Assembly: GCA_021234155.1 (NCBI GenBank) | Contig: JAJEKV010000144.1 | Location: 1,116,001 to 1,180,000 of the forward strand | Direction: 5' to 3' | Length of the DNA stretch: 64,000 nt | Origin: Isoetes taiwanensis | Lineage: Eukaryota; Streptophyta; Lycopodiopsida; Isoetales; Isoetaceae | Shown: positions 10,709-21,117 of the stretch, piece by piece | Position numbering within the stretch: position 1 is the first letter of the stretch | How the letters are laid out: the number at the start of each line of letters is the position of its first letter | Program-made: the position numbers and the translations under genes | Notes under the pieces: model-generated | Databases searched by the model: none | What the model was told of the DNA's origin: nothing | Seen by the model: the letters and a program-made list of their open reading frames with translations, nothing else

Positions 10709-11001
10709 TAACGTCCTTGGTTCTAATGTGAAGTTGCAGAAAATGCTTATTTCAGGGCTACAAGTCCATGAGGCTCAGGTTTGTTTCTTCCTAATATTAT
10801 ACTTTACCATGCAGGATCACCCTCTTGATTTCACCTTACACATTTATTCATTTCCCAGCCATTCACCTTGATGAGCATGCTGTCTTCACTTCCACCACCA
10901 GACAGCATTTTATGCTAACCTTAATTGATTTTGTATAACAGGTACACCCTCTGCTCTTCATTCATAAACCTTCCATTCTGTTCAAGAGTAGTCCACCATT
11001 C

Positions 11002-12090
11002 TTTTTTTTTTTTTTTGAAGGAAAGAAGTTTCTGTATTAATCAGATAGGAAGAATTACAATACAGAGATCCCTCTATGGATCAGATATAAGTTAAGTACA
11101 AAGGATCCCATCTGGATCTGAATCATGTCTGTAGCTAAAGAACACATGAGCCTCTCTCAACCTCTTCTTCTGTCTTAAACAGAGTACTATGGGAGCCAAG
11201 TACCCATTTTCCACAGCTGCAAACAAATCTTGAATGCTCTAAAAACCTCTTGCAAAACTAGAAATGAGGATGGAAAGAGATGAAGAGTAACTTGAACAGT
11301 CTCCCGCTCTGTTCAGGGAATCCCATACTTCAAACTATGATCAAATTATACAATTTTATTACCGTATGTGAGATCAAAAGGAGATGCTGCATTGTCGGGA
11401 TGCGCCAGTCAGCCGACCTGTAACTGGCTAGACACACAGCCCAGCCACCAGAACTCTCCCTAAAATCCTGGCTCATGATATCTGGTCTTGATATGGAAGC
11501 ATCAGCCTGGGCACAATAGATCCCTAGCTCGGCAATCTCAAATAACCCAACATTCTGTTATAAAACTGTAATCTGAGATCAAGAATTTACTCAACTTCTT
11601 CCAAGAAAACACCTCCAGATCTTTCCGCTAGAAAGAAAGAGCAAGAGGAAGGGGAAAAAGCCAAGAACTCAGAGGATCCGTTGTTTGATGAGGCAGCCCA
11701 GAAATCATACAACTCAATTGCTCTCCTCACATTTCTGCTTAAAATCTGAATCTTTCGGTGCTTTTTACTCAAACAAGAGAACTTACTTGACAGAAAGAAC
11801 CGGAAGTAAATGGCAAACTGGCATGAAATGAAAGAACCGCCTTGAAGCAATTCTGATTGAAGAATCCGACCCACCTTTGAATAAACGAAATCCAAAGAGA
11901 AAATTGTGCAAAACCCCTCTAGCAGCAAATCAGAAGGGACTCTGATCTTCAGGAGGATTGGAGCAGTGCCGGAAGGAAGAGGGAGAAGGGCGGCCTTCCC
12001 TCTCTGCCGCCGCCCTAGTTCCAGGCGCCAAGAAACGCGCCAGCGGCCAACATGGTCCAAAATGCTATCAGGCATCAATATTTTACTATC
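11002..12090 (-). mobile_element. Poly(A) retroposon (LINE-like or retrocopy), minus strand
   Basis: The insert opens on the plus strand with a 15-base T run (a poly(A) tail on the minus strand). It is bounded by perfect 14-bp direct repeats, GTAGTCCACCATTC, at 10988-11001 and 12091-12104. This is the signature of target-primed reverse transcription. The sense strand has a GC-rich 5' half with a 171-aa frame (12102-11587) that I do not recognise and an A/T-rich 3' half. It could be a truncated LINE, a SINE or a retrocopied mRNA. Confidence 0.8.
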
Positions 12091-12104
12091 GTAGTCCACC
12101 ATTC

Positions 12105-13349
12105 ATACTTCATCATTCTTCTACTCTGCCCTGAGTATACATTCATATCCCAGAAAAAGCTGCCACCATATCACCACATGGCAGCTAAATGTTTGAACTG
12201 ATTCTTGTACTGTCATTGCAGGTTCACCCTCTTGTTCATTCATTATCATCTGACACACTCAAGGCTTGCTTTCATATAAACTTGCTTTCCAAACATCTTC
12301 TCCCATAGTTGCCATTCATTCCATCCATCATGGCAACATTCTGCATGCTGCAAGAATGAATTAATGTCTTGAGAAGCTGGAGAACCAGCCTGCCTCTTTC
12401 TTTTTTTTTTTTAGCATGATGCTGCCACTCATGGCAGCATGGAAGAGCCATTGGCATTTCCAAATACATGGTTCAATAAGCACACAAGGAGTATTTGAAG
12501 TTGCAACTTTGAAGACCATTTGAAAAGCTACAAAAGACACACGGACTTGAAGAACCAAAGAAGGACATTCACTTGAGAAACATAAAAGGAGTATTTTGGC
12601 TAAGTGGGAGGTCACAAGGCAAGTTACTAAAATTTGAAGCCCCATTGAAGATTGCAAGGTCACAACTTGGTATGATATCTTGATTTGAGCATTGAAGTTT
12701 GATATTCTTAAGGTTCTTGAAGAATTGCCTAGCCATTCTCTTTCATTCTATGTCTTGAGTCATTCTCTCCATTCCATGTCTAGCCTTCTTTTTTCCACAT
12801 TTCCATCTCCTCTCATTACATACTATGGTGTTGGTAACATTTCTTTCCCTAGTCAAATGAAACACACACTCCATGCTCCATCCACCTACTCACCAAAGTC
12901 AAGCATTAGGGAGCCCCATGAATTCACTTCAAAAAAAAACACCTAGAGTTATATCTACTAGGTCTTACAAAAGAAGGACAAAAAAAAAGCAAGATGTGTC
13001 CAACTATGCAAGAAGTGAACTCCCTAGTAGCATCCCATGTCAAAAAATTGCAAAAGATACAACATCCACTTCATCATTCATAATTCCACTTCACCACTCA
13101 CATCACACGTGTCACCCATATCATCCATACTTCATGCCACCTCACCAAAAAAAAATCATCATTTTTTGACTAGGGAAAAGATGGTTACCAACCCTTAAGT
13201 GCCACATCTTCACCATTTTTTGCCACCTCACCAAGTCCCATGCCTAGTCACTTCATTTTTTACCAAAAAATCAAAGTGTTCCATTTGAAAATTTGATGAT
13301 ACTATCTGGTAGCCCTCATGAAAACATGCCACCTGGCACAAACATTCTT
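12105..13349. other. 3' non-coding part of the left retrotransposon
   Basis: No conserved domain is seen between the retroposon target site and the purine run before the 3' LTR. Caggt-caccctct words recur at about 10812, 10939 and 12219, remnants of an older repeat. Short frames (for example 12692-12946 and 12873-13169) show no family features. Confidence 0.6.
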
Positions 13350-13360
13350 GAAAAAAGAGC
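13350..13360 (+). other. Polypurine tract
   Basis: The run gaaaaaagagc lies directly against the start of the 3' LTR, where plus-strand DNA synthesis of LTR elements is primed. Confidence 0.55.
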
Positions 13361-14842
13361 TTATATTGACCTTCTAAATGGCCTTCTTGGGGAGCGTGCC
13401 TTATTGAAAAAATGGTAAAACCTACCTACATCTACCCCCATCTATCTACCCTCTCATCCTCTGCCAAGTGGCGTCCCCCCTGGCATGCCAAGTCGAAACA
13501 CGAGCCGAGCTTGGCGTGGGAGGAGACCACGTAATCAGAAAACGAGGCAATGGATCTATATTTATACCTTGGCTTTTTTTTCCATCCCGGCCTGTGGGAT
13601 ATTTCTTCGCAAGAAAAATCAAGAACCCTAAGATTTGCAGGCCAAGAAACGGATTTTTAGTAGCTGGAAACTACCTAATCATGACTATATCCTCCCGATT
13701 TAACCTGAGTGATCCCAAGAACCCCAAATCTGTGCTAAACGACGGAAATCTGTTGGATCTTGCAAGAATTGGAACAGAACAGAGCATTTTCAAAAGGGGG
13801 GCAAATCGACTAAGGAAATTTCAAGGGCTTTTGCGCATTTGGGAGATTGTTGATACGAAATACATGTCAGTGCGATCTTCTGCTTGTGAATTCGACCTTC
13901 CTTGCTGCATCAATTTACTCGATTGAGCAGTAAAGCTGACCAAATATTCTGTCCGATCCCGGAAGTATTATTGACTCCTGAATTGTGAGTTATTTGAAGT
14001 TATGTGAGACTCCTGTTATGATTGTCAAGTGAATGAAAATCCGACTTTGGTATAATTCTCTTTTCTCAACTTCCTTTTCAAGGAAACTTATGCATATCTG
14101 CTAAATATCCTTCTAGTTTTTAATTCCATTGAATATTAGAAAAATCCTGCTTAGGCTTCAAAGGAATAGTCATCCTTTAAAAATATAAACATTAGTCAAA
14201 GCTAAGTTCTAGTTATCTGATAAGAGTCAAAACCTATCTTTTCGCTATAAATCCCTCTAACAAAAGGTCCAGTCCATCTATTATTATCAAGACCCCAGTA
14301 ATTCTCTTTTATTTTGTCTCAGGAAAAGCAAAACATCTAGATAAATATCTCTGTCATCAAAAAACACAGTCTGTCAGTGGCAAATTACTCTCTGTTCATC
14401 CAGCATTCTAAATAAACCCCAAGAAGATGTTGCACGTTACCTACAAGAGCAATTTGATCAGTCACAGTTGTCCCAGATCAAAAATAATATTTCACAAAAC
14501 ATCTGAGAATTTCTGCTCTCTGCCGAGGGTATTGACCAGTTTTTGACTAGGTCAGGCATATATTTTTCAAGTATCTAGAACAGTCTGACTTCAAAAAAGG
14601 TCTTGCACTTTTTTAATACTATTTGTTGGGATCACATTCATACATTTTTCAAGATAAAACCTCCAATTATTTGCACTTGGTATTGAAAAGAGGAAACAAG
14701 GTTTTTTCTTGAAATGGGAAAGCTGTATAACAGGCTTGTGGTGAGAAGTTTTTGCAAAATTTAGGTTCAGAGTGGTTGCCTGAAGCAACCTGGAGGTCCT
14801 AAACCATTCTAGTTGAGGGTTTTGCCAGGATTACCCTCAACA
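13361..14842 (+). repeat. 3' LTR of the left retrotransposon
   Basis: Second copy of 1379-2878, shorter by about 18 bp, chiefly through a 15-bp deletion near 14175. The TATA-like word is at 13557-13566. The 152-aa frame at 13468-13926 is open only because a 1-bp difference removes the stop present in the other LTR; I do not call it a gene. Confidence 0.88.
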
Positions 14843-15222
14843 CACGCACCAAAGATTTCTTCAGGCAATTCTCATAAAGTCATGGTATCAAGTATTCTAT
14901 TGTTATTGTTTGAAGTAGCAATTTTGATTGATTGTGAAAACATGACTTTGAAGTACAATTTAAGCCCTTTTATCCTCCGGCCATCTGGGGCAACCCTCCG
15001 TGCGCAGCACCTTGTTTTTTTTCATTCGTTATTACATTCTGACGTTTCTTTTTACTTCTATTTCTCTTTCTTCCCGCCCGCCAGCTTCTTCCTGTGATCG
15101 ATTTGGCGCCGGAGGGAGACGTCGCCTACCTTGCTGGCGTGCTGCCAACAAGTAACCTCTCTTCTGCCTGCTTGCTTGCTTGCTAACTTTACTGACTTTG
15201 GGTTATGATTACGTTTTTCTAG
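14843..15222. other. Unannotated flank and possible 5' UTR
   Basis: Sequence outside the LTR with a T-rich run, a GC-rich block (15090-15150) and cttgc repeats. The word ggcaaccctccgtgcgca (about 14988) recurs in inverted form near 32790-32815. An exon with donor caa|gtaacc near 15151 and an acceptor tttctag at 15215-15222 is possible but unproven. Confidence 0.4.
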
Positions 15223-17748
15223 TGGTCTCAAATGAGAACTCGAAGAAGAGAGGGCAAAGAATCAGACGAAATGAGGACACTCATAATGATACAACAGGTG
15301 TGGCAGGAATCATTGGAGGGATGACGGAAAAGGAGTTGCTTCTAGTTAGAGCTTTACTTGACAAACAAATTGCACATCTTGCTACCCCATCAACAAGTAA
15401 AAAGCAAGGTTCTAGCTCCTTCGAAACTGTGGGAAGGTCAAGGTATTAGCCATCAACCTGTGTAACTATCATTTTAATTATTTTACTGTAGATTCTTTAA
15501 ATGCTTTCTTTGATTCTTTAAATTATTTCGACTTTCCAATGGTGGTATAGTGCTAGCCTTCTCATGATTGTAATTTGATCCATTATATGCTGCATTTCCA
15601 CTCCAAGTTCCTGCAGCTGAAAGAACCCTTGAATTCCACTCATTTTGATTGCGTCCCTCTCCTTCAGGACCCAGCATTCTTCCTGCAGGAAGCCTCTCCG
15701 TGACTGTTGTATCTCATGAAGTCATGTTCTGCAAAAGTACAAAAAATGCAAAAAGCATGGCAGAACTTGGAGCAGAGAGGTTATTTGATTCTGAACCAAT
15801 CGAATATTTCTTTGTATCTTGTTTTTGCAGAGGTTCTACAATGTATCATAGTCTGCCAGGCTCATTTTATTGCCCATATTTTCAGCACATTTTCTGCATT
15901 TCAGAGCTTATCAAGTGTGACAATCACATTTCTACTATTTAAGCCAGGCCATTTCTCAAAGCCTGCCATGCATCCTAATGTGCTCAGATTATTTAACTTG
16001 AGCTTTTGGCATCTTCCACTTCCCGTTTACCGTTTTAATTTAGTGCATGTTCAAATGCTTAATATTCTTACTACTCAGTAGCAAGTCCAGACTGTCTTCA
16101 CGCCTCCAATATTCCTTTAATCTGGATATTCAGCTCTGATCCAGAGGGGATCAATTCCACCAAGCATTATGTGCTTCATATAATTCTCTTACTTCCTATT
16201 TTTAAGGTACTTAGAATAATTACGCTTCCTTTCCCCAATCTAGTCTAATCTGCCAGATCCCCAGCATATAATGCCATATAATGTACAAATCAGTTTTTAC
16301 AGTAGATTCCATGCTATATCAGAGTCTGCCAAGCACATTTAGTTGCTCATATTTTCCATCATCAGATCTTACCAAGTGTGACAGTCATACAGTCATAATG
16401 GCAATCATAATGTACTGCTCTGATTATTCTATTTGAGTTTTTAGCATAATCTACTTCCTATTTATCACATTAATTCAGGCCCAATGCTTATTATTCCTAT
16501 TACTCATTAGCAGACAGACCGTCACCATGTGTCCAAGATGCATTTACTCTAGAACATTAATAAATTTTTAATTCCCTGCACTTCAGAGTTTACCAAATGT
16601 GACGGTCATACTATTAGAATAATTCAACCACGTTTCTACTATTTGAGCCAGCCTGCAGTGCATCTAACATAATGATCAGATTATTTGGCTTGGGTTTTTA
16701 GCATGTTCTACCTCCCATTTATTATATTAATTTAATGCATGTCCAATGCTTAATATTCCATAATTTGATCCATGGTGCGTGTACGCTTTGAGCAGATTCT
16801 CCTGCATGGTGCAGGTAATATTTGAGCATATTAAGAGCTTTATAATGTAATTCATGTATCTTTGCTTGCTTGCAGCGAGAAATCCATTAATGCCCCTGAA
16901 GAAATTGATGAGGATGAGGAAGATGATGAGGTTCCAGAAGAGGAGGAGGACGATGAAGTGCCGGAAGATTATGATGTTGTATTTTCTCGTCTCACTATGA
17001 AGACTGGGGTATGCATTCTTTGTTTCATTGAGTTTAAGTTCTAACTATGATATCTATCTAATATATGCTGGTTTTTCTATTTTGCTCATTTCACTATGCA
17101 TAGGTTACTGTAGTGCAAGGAGGTGACCTGCGGGTCAAGGATGGGATACGGCCCTTGGTCATGCTGTAAAATACTTTTGCACAGAAATTGATAAGGATTG
17201 GAAGCAAGTGAAAGCATCCAGCAAGAGAAGGTAATTGCATCATATGGAAAGCAAGTTTGGTAAAGGCGTGATGGCTCATAGACTTTTGTACAAAGCAGGG
17301 CGCAAATTTAACCACTGGAAGTAAGTATCTTTTTGTGATGTAAATGCTATGTTATTTCAGAATTGTTTAATCAGTATTGCAATTGTTGTAGGAATTGGTT
17401 GGCAAAAAATAAGTTTGCAACTGCCCCTGCACATGTTAAACCTAAAGTTTGGGATAGATTTCGAGAAACCTATGGTAAAAATAATGGCCAACAAGTAAAA
17501 GCGTCTCATTCAAGAGTGAAGGAACCAAAAGTAAGAGTCGGACGGCGCGGATATGATGGCATCAATGCTGACTATGTAAGAATACAAGTAATGTTTTGAA
17601 AATTTCTTTGACTAATTTTTTTTGGACCTTGTAGTATCGAGATTGGGGTTGTTATCCTTCGGCAACAACTTTTCATAAAATAGTGGAGAAAGGGCCATAC
17701 AAGATCTATCGGGATGCTTTAATTGCCCAAGGAAGAGTTCCTGGAAAC
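15223..17748 (+). pseudogene. Transposase_24-like gene, five exons, lightly broken
   Basis: Five blocks join with agreeing phases at GT-AG sites: 15223-15442, 16876-17008, 17104-17320, 17392-17575 and 17635-17748. Exon 2 encodes an acidic Glu/Asp stretch. Exons 3-5 carry a charged region with FNHWKNWLAKNKF, HVKPKVWDRFRETYG, a basic spacer and WGCYPSATTFHKIVEKGPYK, resembling plant proteins annotated as Transposase_24 (Ptta/En/Spm). Exon 3 has one frameshift near 17155 and an in-frame stop at 17232-17234, so it is either a young pseudogene or contains sequence errors. No further exon is found before the retroposon at 18120, so the 3' end is unknown. The role is inferred to be mobile-element or domesticated DNA binding. 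Confidence 0.6.
15840..16770. repeat. Three degenerate repeats inside intron 1
   Basis: Related blocks of about 200-260 bp start near 15840, 16300 and 16575. Shared words are agtctgcca, ttaccaa(g/a)tgtgac, tttctactattt(a/g)agcca and caatgctta(t/a)tatt. They are non-coding, old tandem copies. Confidence 0.55.
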
Positions 17749-18117
17749 GTAAGTACTAATCTTGCTTTATGAGCATTTTTTCTTCTTTTTTTATGAGCTT
17801 TACCAAATTCCCAGAAAAGGTGGGAAGCATTTCTTCTATGAATGATGAAAATGGGTAAAATTTTTATCTTTAATTGGTTCTAGTTCTACTGTCCTTGCCG
17901 AGCTATGCTAGACTGGTTTTTACTTAAACATGTCAAACTTGTAGTTGAGACGTAGATGAATGGACACTAGAAAACGTGTTTGTTAACTGATAGAAAGCTC
18001 CTCAACGACCAGAATTGTCCAACACAGACTTCTACAATAGATTAGATCAATGATTACGTTTAATTGAACTAAATCTGTATCTATAAGTGCTAACCTGCTG
18101 AGGCCTGTTTTACATAT

Positions 18118-18119
<2 letters not shown>

Positions 18120-18152
<33 letters not shown>

Positions 18153-18415
18153 AAGTCAAGATATTTAAATTTTATTAATGAGTAAAACAGGGTACATGAC
18201 CTTATTTAGGCTCCACAATAGGCCAAATATGCAACATCTAAACACTGGTCACCAGATAGAAAGAAGTCCGCCCAACATTCCAAAAATCGGAGTCTACAAA
18301 CTGATATAGACCTTCCCTACCTGAACAAAGATTGAAGTCAAAGTGTAATCTGCAACTGCGACCATTTGAAGCTCACCACCGGAAAATACAAGCAATTGAA
18401 AGAGCATTGGAAAGA
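18120..18415 (-). mobile_element. 296-bp poly(A) retroposon, minus strand
   Basis: A run of about 30 T (poly(A) on the minus strand) starts the insert. Perfect 13-bp direct repeats GTTTTACATATGT flank it at 18107-18119 and 18416-18428. The body has no coding capacity and is either a SINE or a 5'-truncated LINE. Confidence 0.82.
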
Positions 18416-18662
18416 GTTTTACATATGTATTTTGGGCGTAGATAATCTTGTAACATGGAGAGTTCAGAGTGCATGGCCTTTGCTTGGTGCTGGTCTAGTT
18501 TTCCAATAATTCTACCATAAAAGTCCATAAAGTTTCCCCAATCTTATCAAGGATTGGTTGTATTTTTCAAGGACACCTCCATTTAGCACAGAATTCAGCT
18601 ATGATGGAGTAAGCAAGGATGTCATTTGATTCAAAAGACTGCATTGCTGCTTTTTATCCCTG

Positions 18663-18700
18663 TTTTTGGGTTGCCCCTAAGGGGGCAAACCCTTGTTTAT
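18663..18700. repeat. Hairpin element end, copy 1
   Basis: TTTTTGGGTTGCCCC is followed by its near-complement GGGGGCAAACCC, making a stem-loop. The same arrangement, with similar flanking gtgg-tttgtggcatat, occurs at 25706-25740, and in inverted orientation at 34549-34577. It is probably the end of one dispersed repeat family. The remaining sequence between 17749 and 18828 shows nothing else recognisable. Confidence 0.6.
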
Positions 18701-18828
18701 GTGGGTTTGTGGCATATTATAGGTATATGCCAGTATATGCTTGAAATATGCCTATGACTGCTAAAAACCCCTTATTGGCTGTAAATGCTAGGTCGTTTTC
18801 GTTGTTGGGCAGCCACTCTTGAAACTGG

Positions 18829-20199
18829 CTAACCGGGTTCTGTTCGATGTTGTAGGAGTAGCACACTAGGATTAACTGATGAGGCAGCTGATGAAGCTAT
18901 CTCTGGAGGAACATTTGTAGCCAATGGCGCTGCAACCAGCAGACTCATGTTCATCCAAGAACCAATCTCATGGTCAAACACTGCAATGGCTAGGTCACGA
19001 TTCACTAGGATGACCTGCTCAAGGTTAGGAGCTAACTTCTTATGGCCGGCTGTGGTCGAAAGTGCCATAAGTGCCCAAACAGCCACCTCTGCTTCGGGTA
19101 CAATTGCCTTAGCAAAGAAGAGAATCTGTCTGCTTGTAAAAGCCGACAAGAAGAATCGGGTAATATGGCATTTCAACCCCTGAACCATCAGATGGGTTGA
19201 AGAGGCCAACTCGGACTCCAAGTTTTGGGGCAGCTCCTCTTCCATGGCAAAATCCTTCTCCTCCTGAGCATACTGACTCTCATCACATAAATCCTCCATG
19301 GTTGGGTCGTCTTCAATCTTGACGACGACGTCGTTGATGTTGGGCACATGTGGCCCCGTAGCCTGGAAAACCGATTCAGGAATTGAAGATGGGGTACCCC
19401 GAATCATTAACTGGCGTAAGGATAAGAGTGTGCTGATAGGCTCAACATCAAGAGGCTGATAGTTGAGCAGATGATATATCTCCGGCACATAAATGGGGCG
19501 AGAGTAGTCAATGAAGTCATGCTGGCTCTGACAATACTCGGCCAGCTCATAGAGAAGATGAGCGGTCTTCTGCTTACCCTTATTGGCGATATGCTGATAC
19601 GCCCATTGAATGTCGCTCAACAGCAAATAATCTTGATCCCCAACCTTGATGGTAGAAAGCGAACTTAAGCCGACGAGAGCTTGGCCCTTACTACGAGGTA
19701 GAGGCCTCTCTTTAGCTAATTCCTTCCATCTTACAAAGTCGGCATAGCTTATCTGCTCATCCTCCTCAGGATCTAGAGGAAGTGGGGACTTGGCTTGCTC
19801 TAAAGCGGTGTCAGTGCCGTCAACATACCTGTCCATAATAAGAGCAAGGGCAAACTGGGCCTCAAAGTACAGCCCATTAGAGCCACAATCAATAATGGGG
19901 GCGTGCTTAGCACGTCGGATAATGCCCTTAAGAATATCATAACTGTGGCGATCATCTCCAAACATGTGCTCTAAGCTATCCCTGTGAAGATAGGGTTGAG
20001 GCGGCTCCCCAAAAAACTCCGCCTCGGACAGGATTTCCTCATCATAGAACTCTAGGAAGGTTGCATAGTCAGGGTGTGCGCGCATGTTGTCGATGAGGTC
20101 GACCGTACACTGCAACATGGGGTCCAAGAGAGGGTAGGAAACCTGAGGATCCCATTGCTCGCCTCCCATGTACCATGCTAGTCGGCCAGCGTAGTCCAT
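18829..20199 (-). CDS. Unrecognised 456-aa protein beside the H3-like gene
   Basis: The frame is open from 20292, but the methionine at 20197-20199 (MDYAGRLAWYMGG) is preferred. The stretch before it is pyrimidine-rich, reads like a plant 5' leader (agggtttcatc...), and includes a possible acceptor ctgcag just before the start. A/T-rich TATA-like sequence lies at about 20320-20345. The protein is acidic, without a signal peptide or clear membrane segment, and contains segments RHSYDILKGIIRRAKHAP, SDIQWAYQHIA and VPEIYHLLNYQPLD. I recognise no domain. It follows the H3-like gene on the same strand, 279 bp away. It could be a captured host gene, an extra ORF of a retroelement, or a host gene. 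Confidence 0.55.
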   Translation of the reverse strand: MDYAGRLAWYMGGEQWDPQVSYPLLDPMLQCTVDLIDNMRAHPDYATFLEFYDEEILSEAEFFGEPPQPYLHRDSLEHMFGDDRHSYDILKGIIRRAKHAPIIDCGSNGLYFEAQFALALIMDRYVDGTDTALEQAKSPLPLDPEEDEQISYADFVRWKELAKERPLPRSKGQALVGLSSLSTIKVGDQDYLLLSDIQWAYQHIANKGKQKTAHLLYELAEYCQSQHDFIDYSRPIYVPEIYHLLNYQPLDVEPISTLLSLRQLMIRGTPSSIPESVFQATGPHVPNINDVVVKIEDDPTMEDLCDESQYAQEEKDFAMEEELPQNLESELASSTHLMVQGLKCHITRFFLSAFTSRQILFFAKAIVPEAEVAVWALMALSTTAGHKKLAPNLEQVILVNRDLAIAVFDHEIGSWMNMSLLVAAPLATNVPPEIASSAASSVNPSVLLLQHRTEPG

Positions 20200-20478
20200 T
20201 ACTGCAGACGGAAGATGGGAGGAAGAAGAAAACAGAAGGAGTAAGAAATGATGAAACCCTAAAGTGAATGTCACTTTTAATTTGCTGGGCACGGCGTTCG
20301 AGGCGCCAGCTCATTATTATCATTATATTATATTTCATTCATTTATTTATTTATTATTGTTATTTATTTTTCCTTAAAAAAAAAGAGAATCACAGTTAAA
20401 ATAAAGAGTCAAAACAGTATTTGTATTGATATATATACATATCGATTTACATAGATACAAAATTGCTGTGTTACATAA

Positions 20479-21117
20479 TCATGGCCATTCCCCACGGATC
20501 CGGCGTGCCAACTGAAGGTCTTTTGTCATGATCGTTACTCGCTTGGCATGGATTGCACATAGGTTTGCATCGCCAAAGAGGGCCACCAAATAGGCCTCGG
20601 CCGCCTCCTGGAGTGCTAGAATGGCATGAGTCTGGAACCGAAGATCCGTCTTGAATTCTTGGGCAATCTCTCGGACCAAGCGCTGGAAAGGAAGTTTCTG
20701 TAGCAAAAACTCGGTGGATTTCTGGTACTTCCTTATTTCCCTAAGTGCCACGGTACCAGGCTTGTAACGATGCCTCCTCCTAAGCTGGGGTGCAGCTCCG
20801 GGAATAGTTTTCCCCGCTGTCTTTGGATGTCGGGCCTTTCGGATAATCTCGTCTCGCCGATTGCCCCCTGCAGCCTTAGCGATACTACCCCGAGCCCTAA
20901 GCTGATCCTTGTACTGAGCACCCGACTTACTGGGCGTCCTCTTCATCCTTCGGCGAGGAACACGAACTTCTGAAGGTGGCTGCTCTTGCCGGTGCCTTTC
21001 TTCCTCTTCTTTCCTCAGCCGCTCCTTTACGGCCTCTATTACCTCGTTCGCCTTCTGATCTGCTTCATCCTGCATTCTCTTCAGGGCTTGCTCCCGTTCT
21101 ACTTGCTGTCGTCCCAT
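20479..21117 (-). CDS. Histone H3-like variant with long coiled-coil tail, 212 aa
   Basis: Residues 118-211 are a complete H3 fold: aN ([15 protein letters not shown]), a1 ([12 protein letters not shown]), loop 1 (KTDLR), a2 through NLCAIHAK, loop 2 (RVTIM) and a3 ([11 protein letters not shown]). By eye it is about four-fifths identical to canonical H3. Loop 1 has no insertion, which argues against a CENH3 centromeric variant. The ~117-residue N-terminus replaces the usual tail. It starts with a charged heptad-like helix (about 5-45, rich in Glu/Arg/Lys), then a basic Pro/Ser region, and lacks the canonical ARTKQTARKS start. The ATG lies at the exact point where the Ty3 LTR homology stops (21118), so transcription from that LTR is likely. 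It is open throughout, with no intron or stop, and may be functional. Confidence 0.85.
   Translation of the reverse strand: MGRQQVEREQALKRMQDEADQKANEVIEAVKERLRKEEEERHRQEQPPSEVRVPRRRMKRTPSKSGAQYKDQLRARGSIAKAAGGNRRDEIIRKARHPKTAGKTIPGAAPQLRRRHRYKPGTVALREIRKYQKSTEFLLQKLPFQRLVREIAQEFKTDLRFQTHAILALQEAAEAYLVALFGDANLCAIHAKRVTIMTKDLQLARRIRGEWP

Larger units (their letters stand above)
1379..14842 (+). mobile_element. Ty3/gypsy-type LTR retrotransposon, nested and decayed
   Basis: Two direct repeats of about 1.5 kb (1379-2878 and 13361-14842) flank gag, a polypyrimidine tract, and a pol region in the order protease, added RNase H, RT, degenerate RNase H, integrase. A tRNA-complementary primer site follows the left LTR and a purine run precedes the right one. 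The LTRs differ by roughly 17 substitutions and a few indels by eye, about 1%, implying a fairly recent insertion. The presence of a second RNase H of the cellular/archaeal type points to the Tat/Ogre side of Ty3 (family knowledge). I could not find a matching TSD. Two later insertions lie inside: a MITE at 9584-9818 and a poly(A) retroposon at 11002-12090. Confidence 0.9.

Noticed and set aside
13468-13926. 152-aa frame in the 3' LTR
   Set aside because: It lies wholly in the LTR, is interrupted in the other LTR copy by a 1-bp difference, and shows no domain.
1374-14847. TSD for the left LTR retrotransposon
   Set aside because: Left flank (gactt) and right flank (cacgc) do not match; none can be claimed.
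20479-21117. Calling the H3-like gene a centromeric CENH3
   Set aside because: Loop 1 lacks the insertion typical of CENH3, and the fold is close to canonical H3 (conserved [17 protein letters not shown]).
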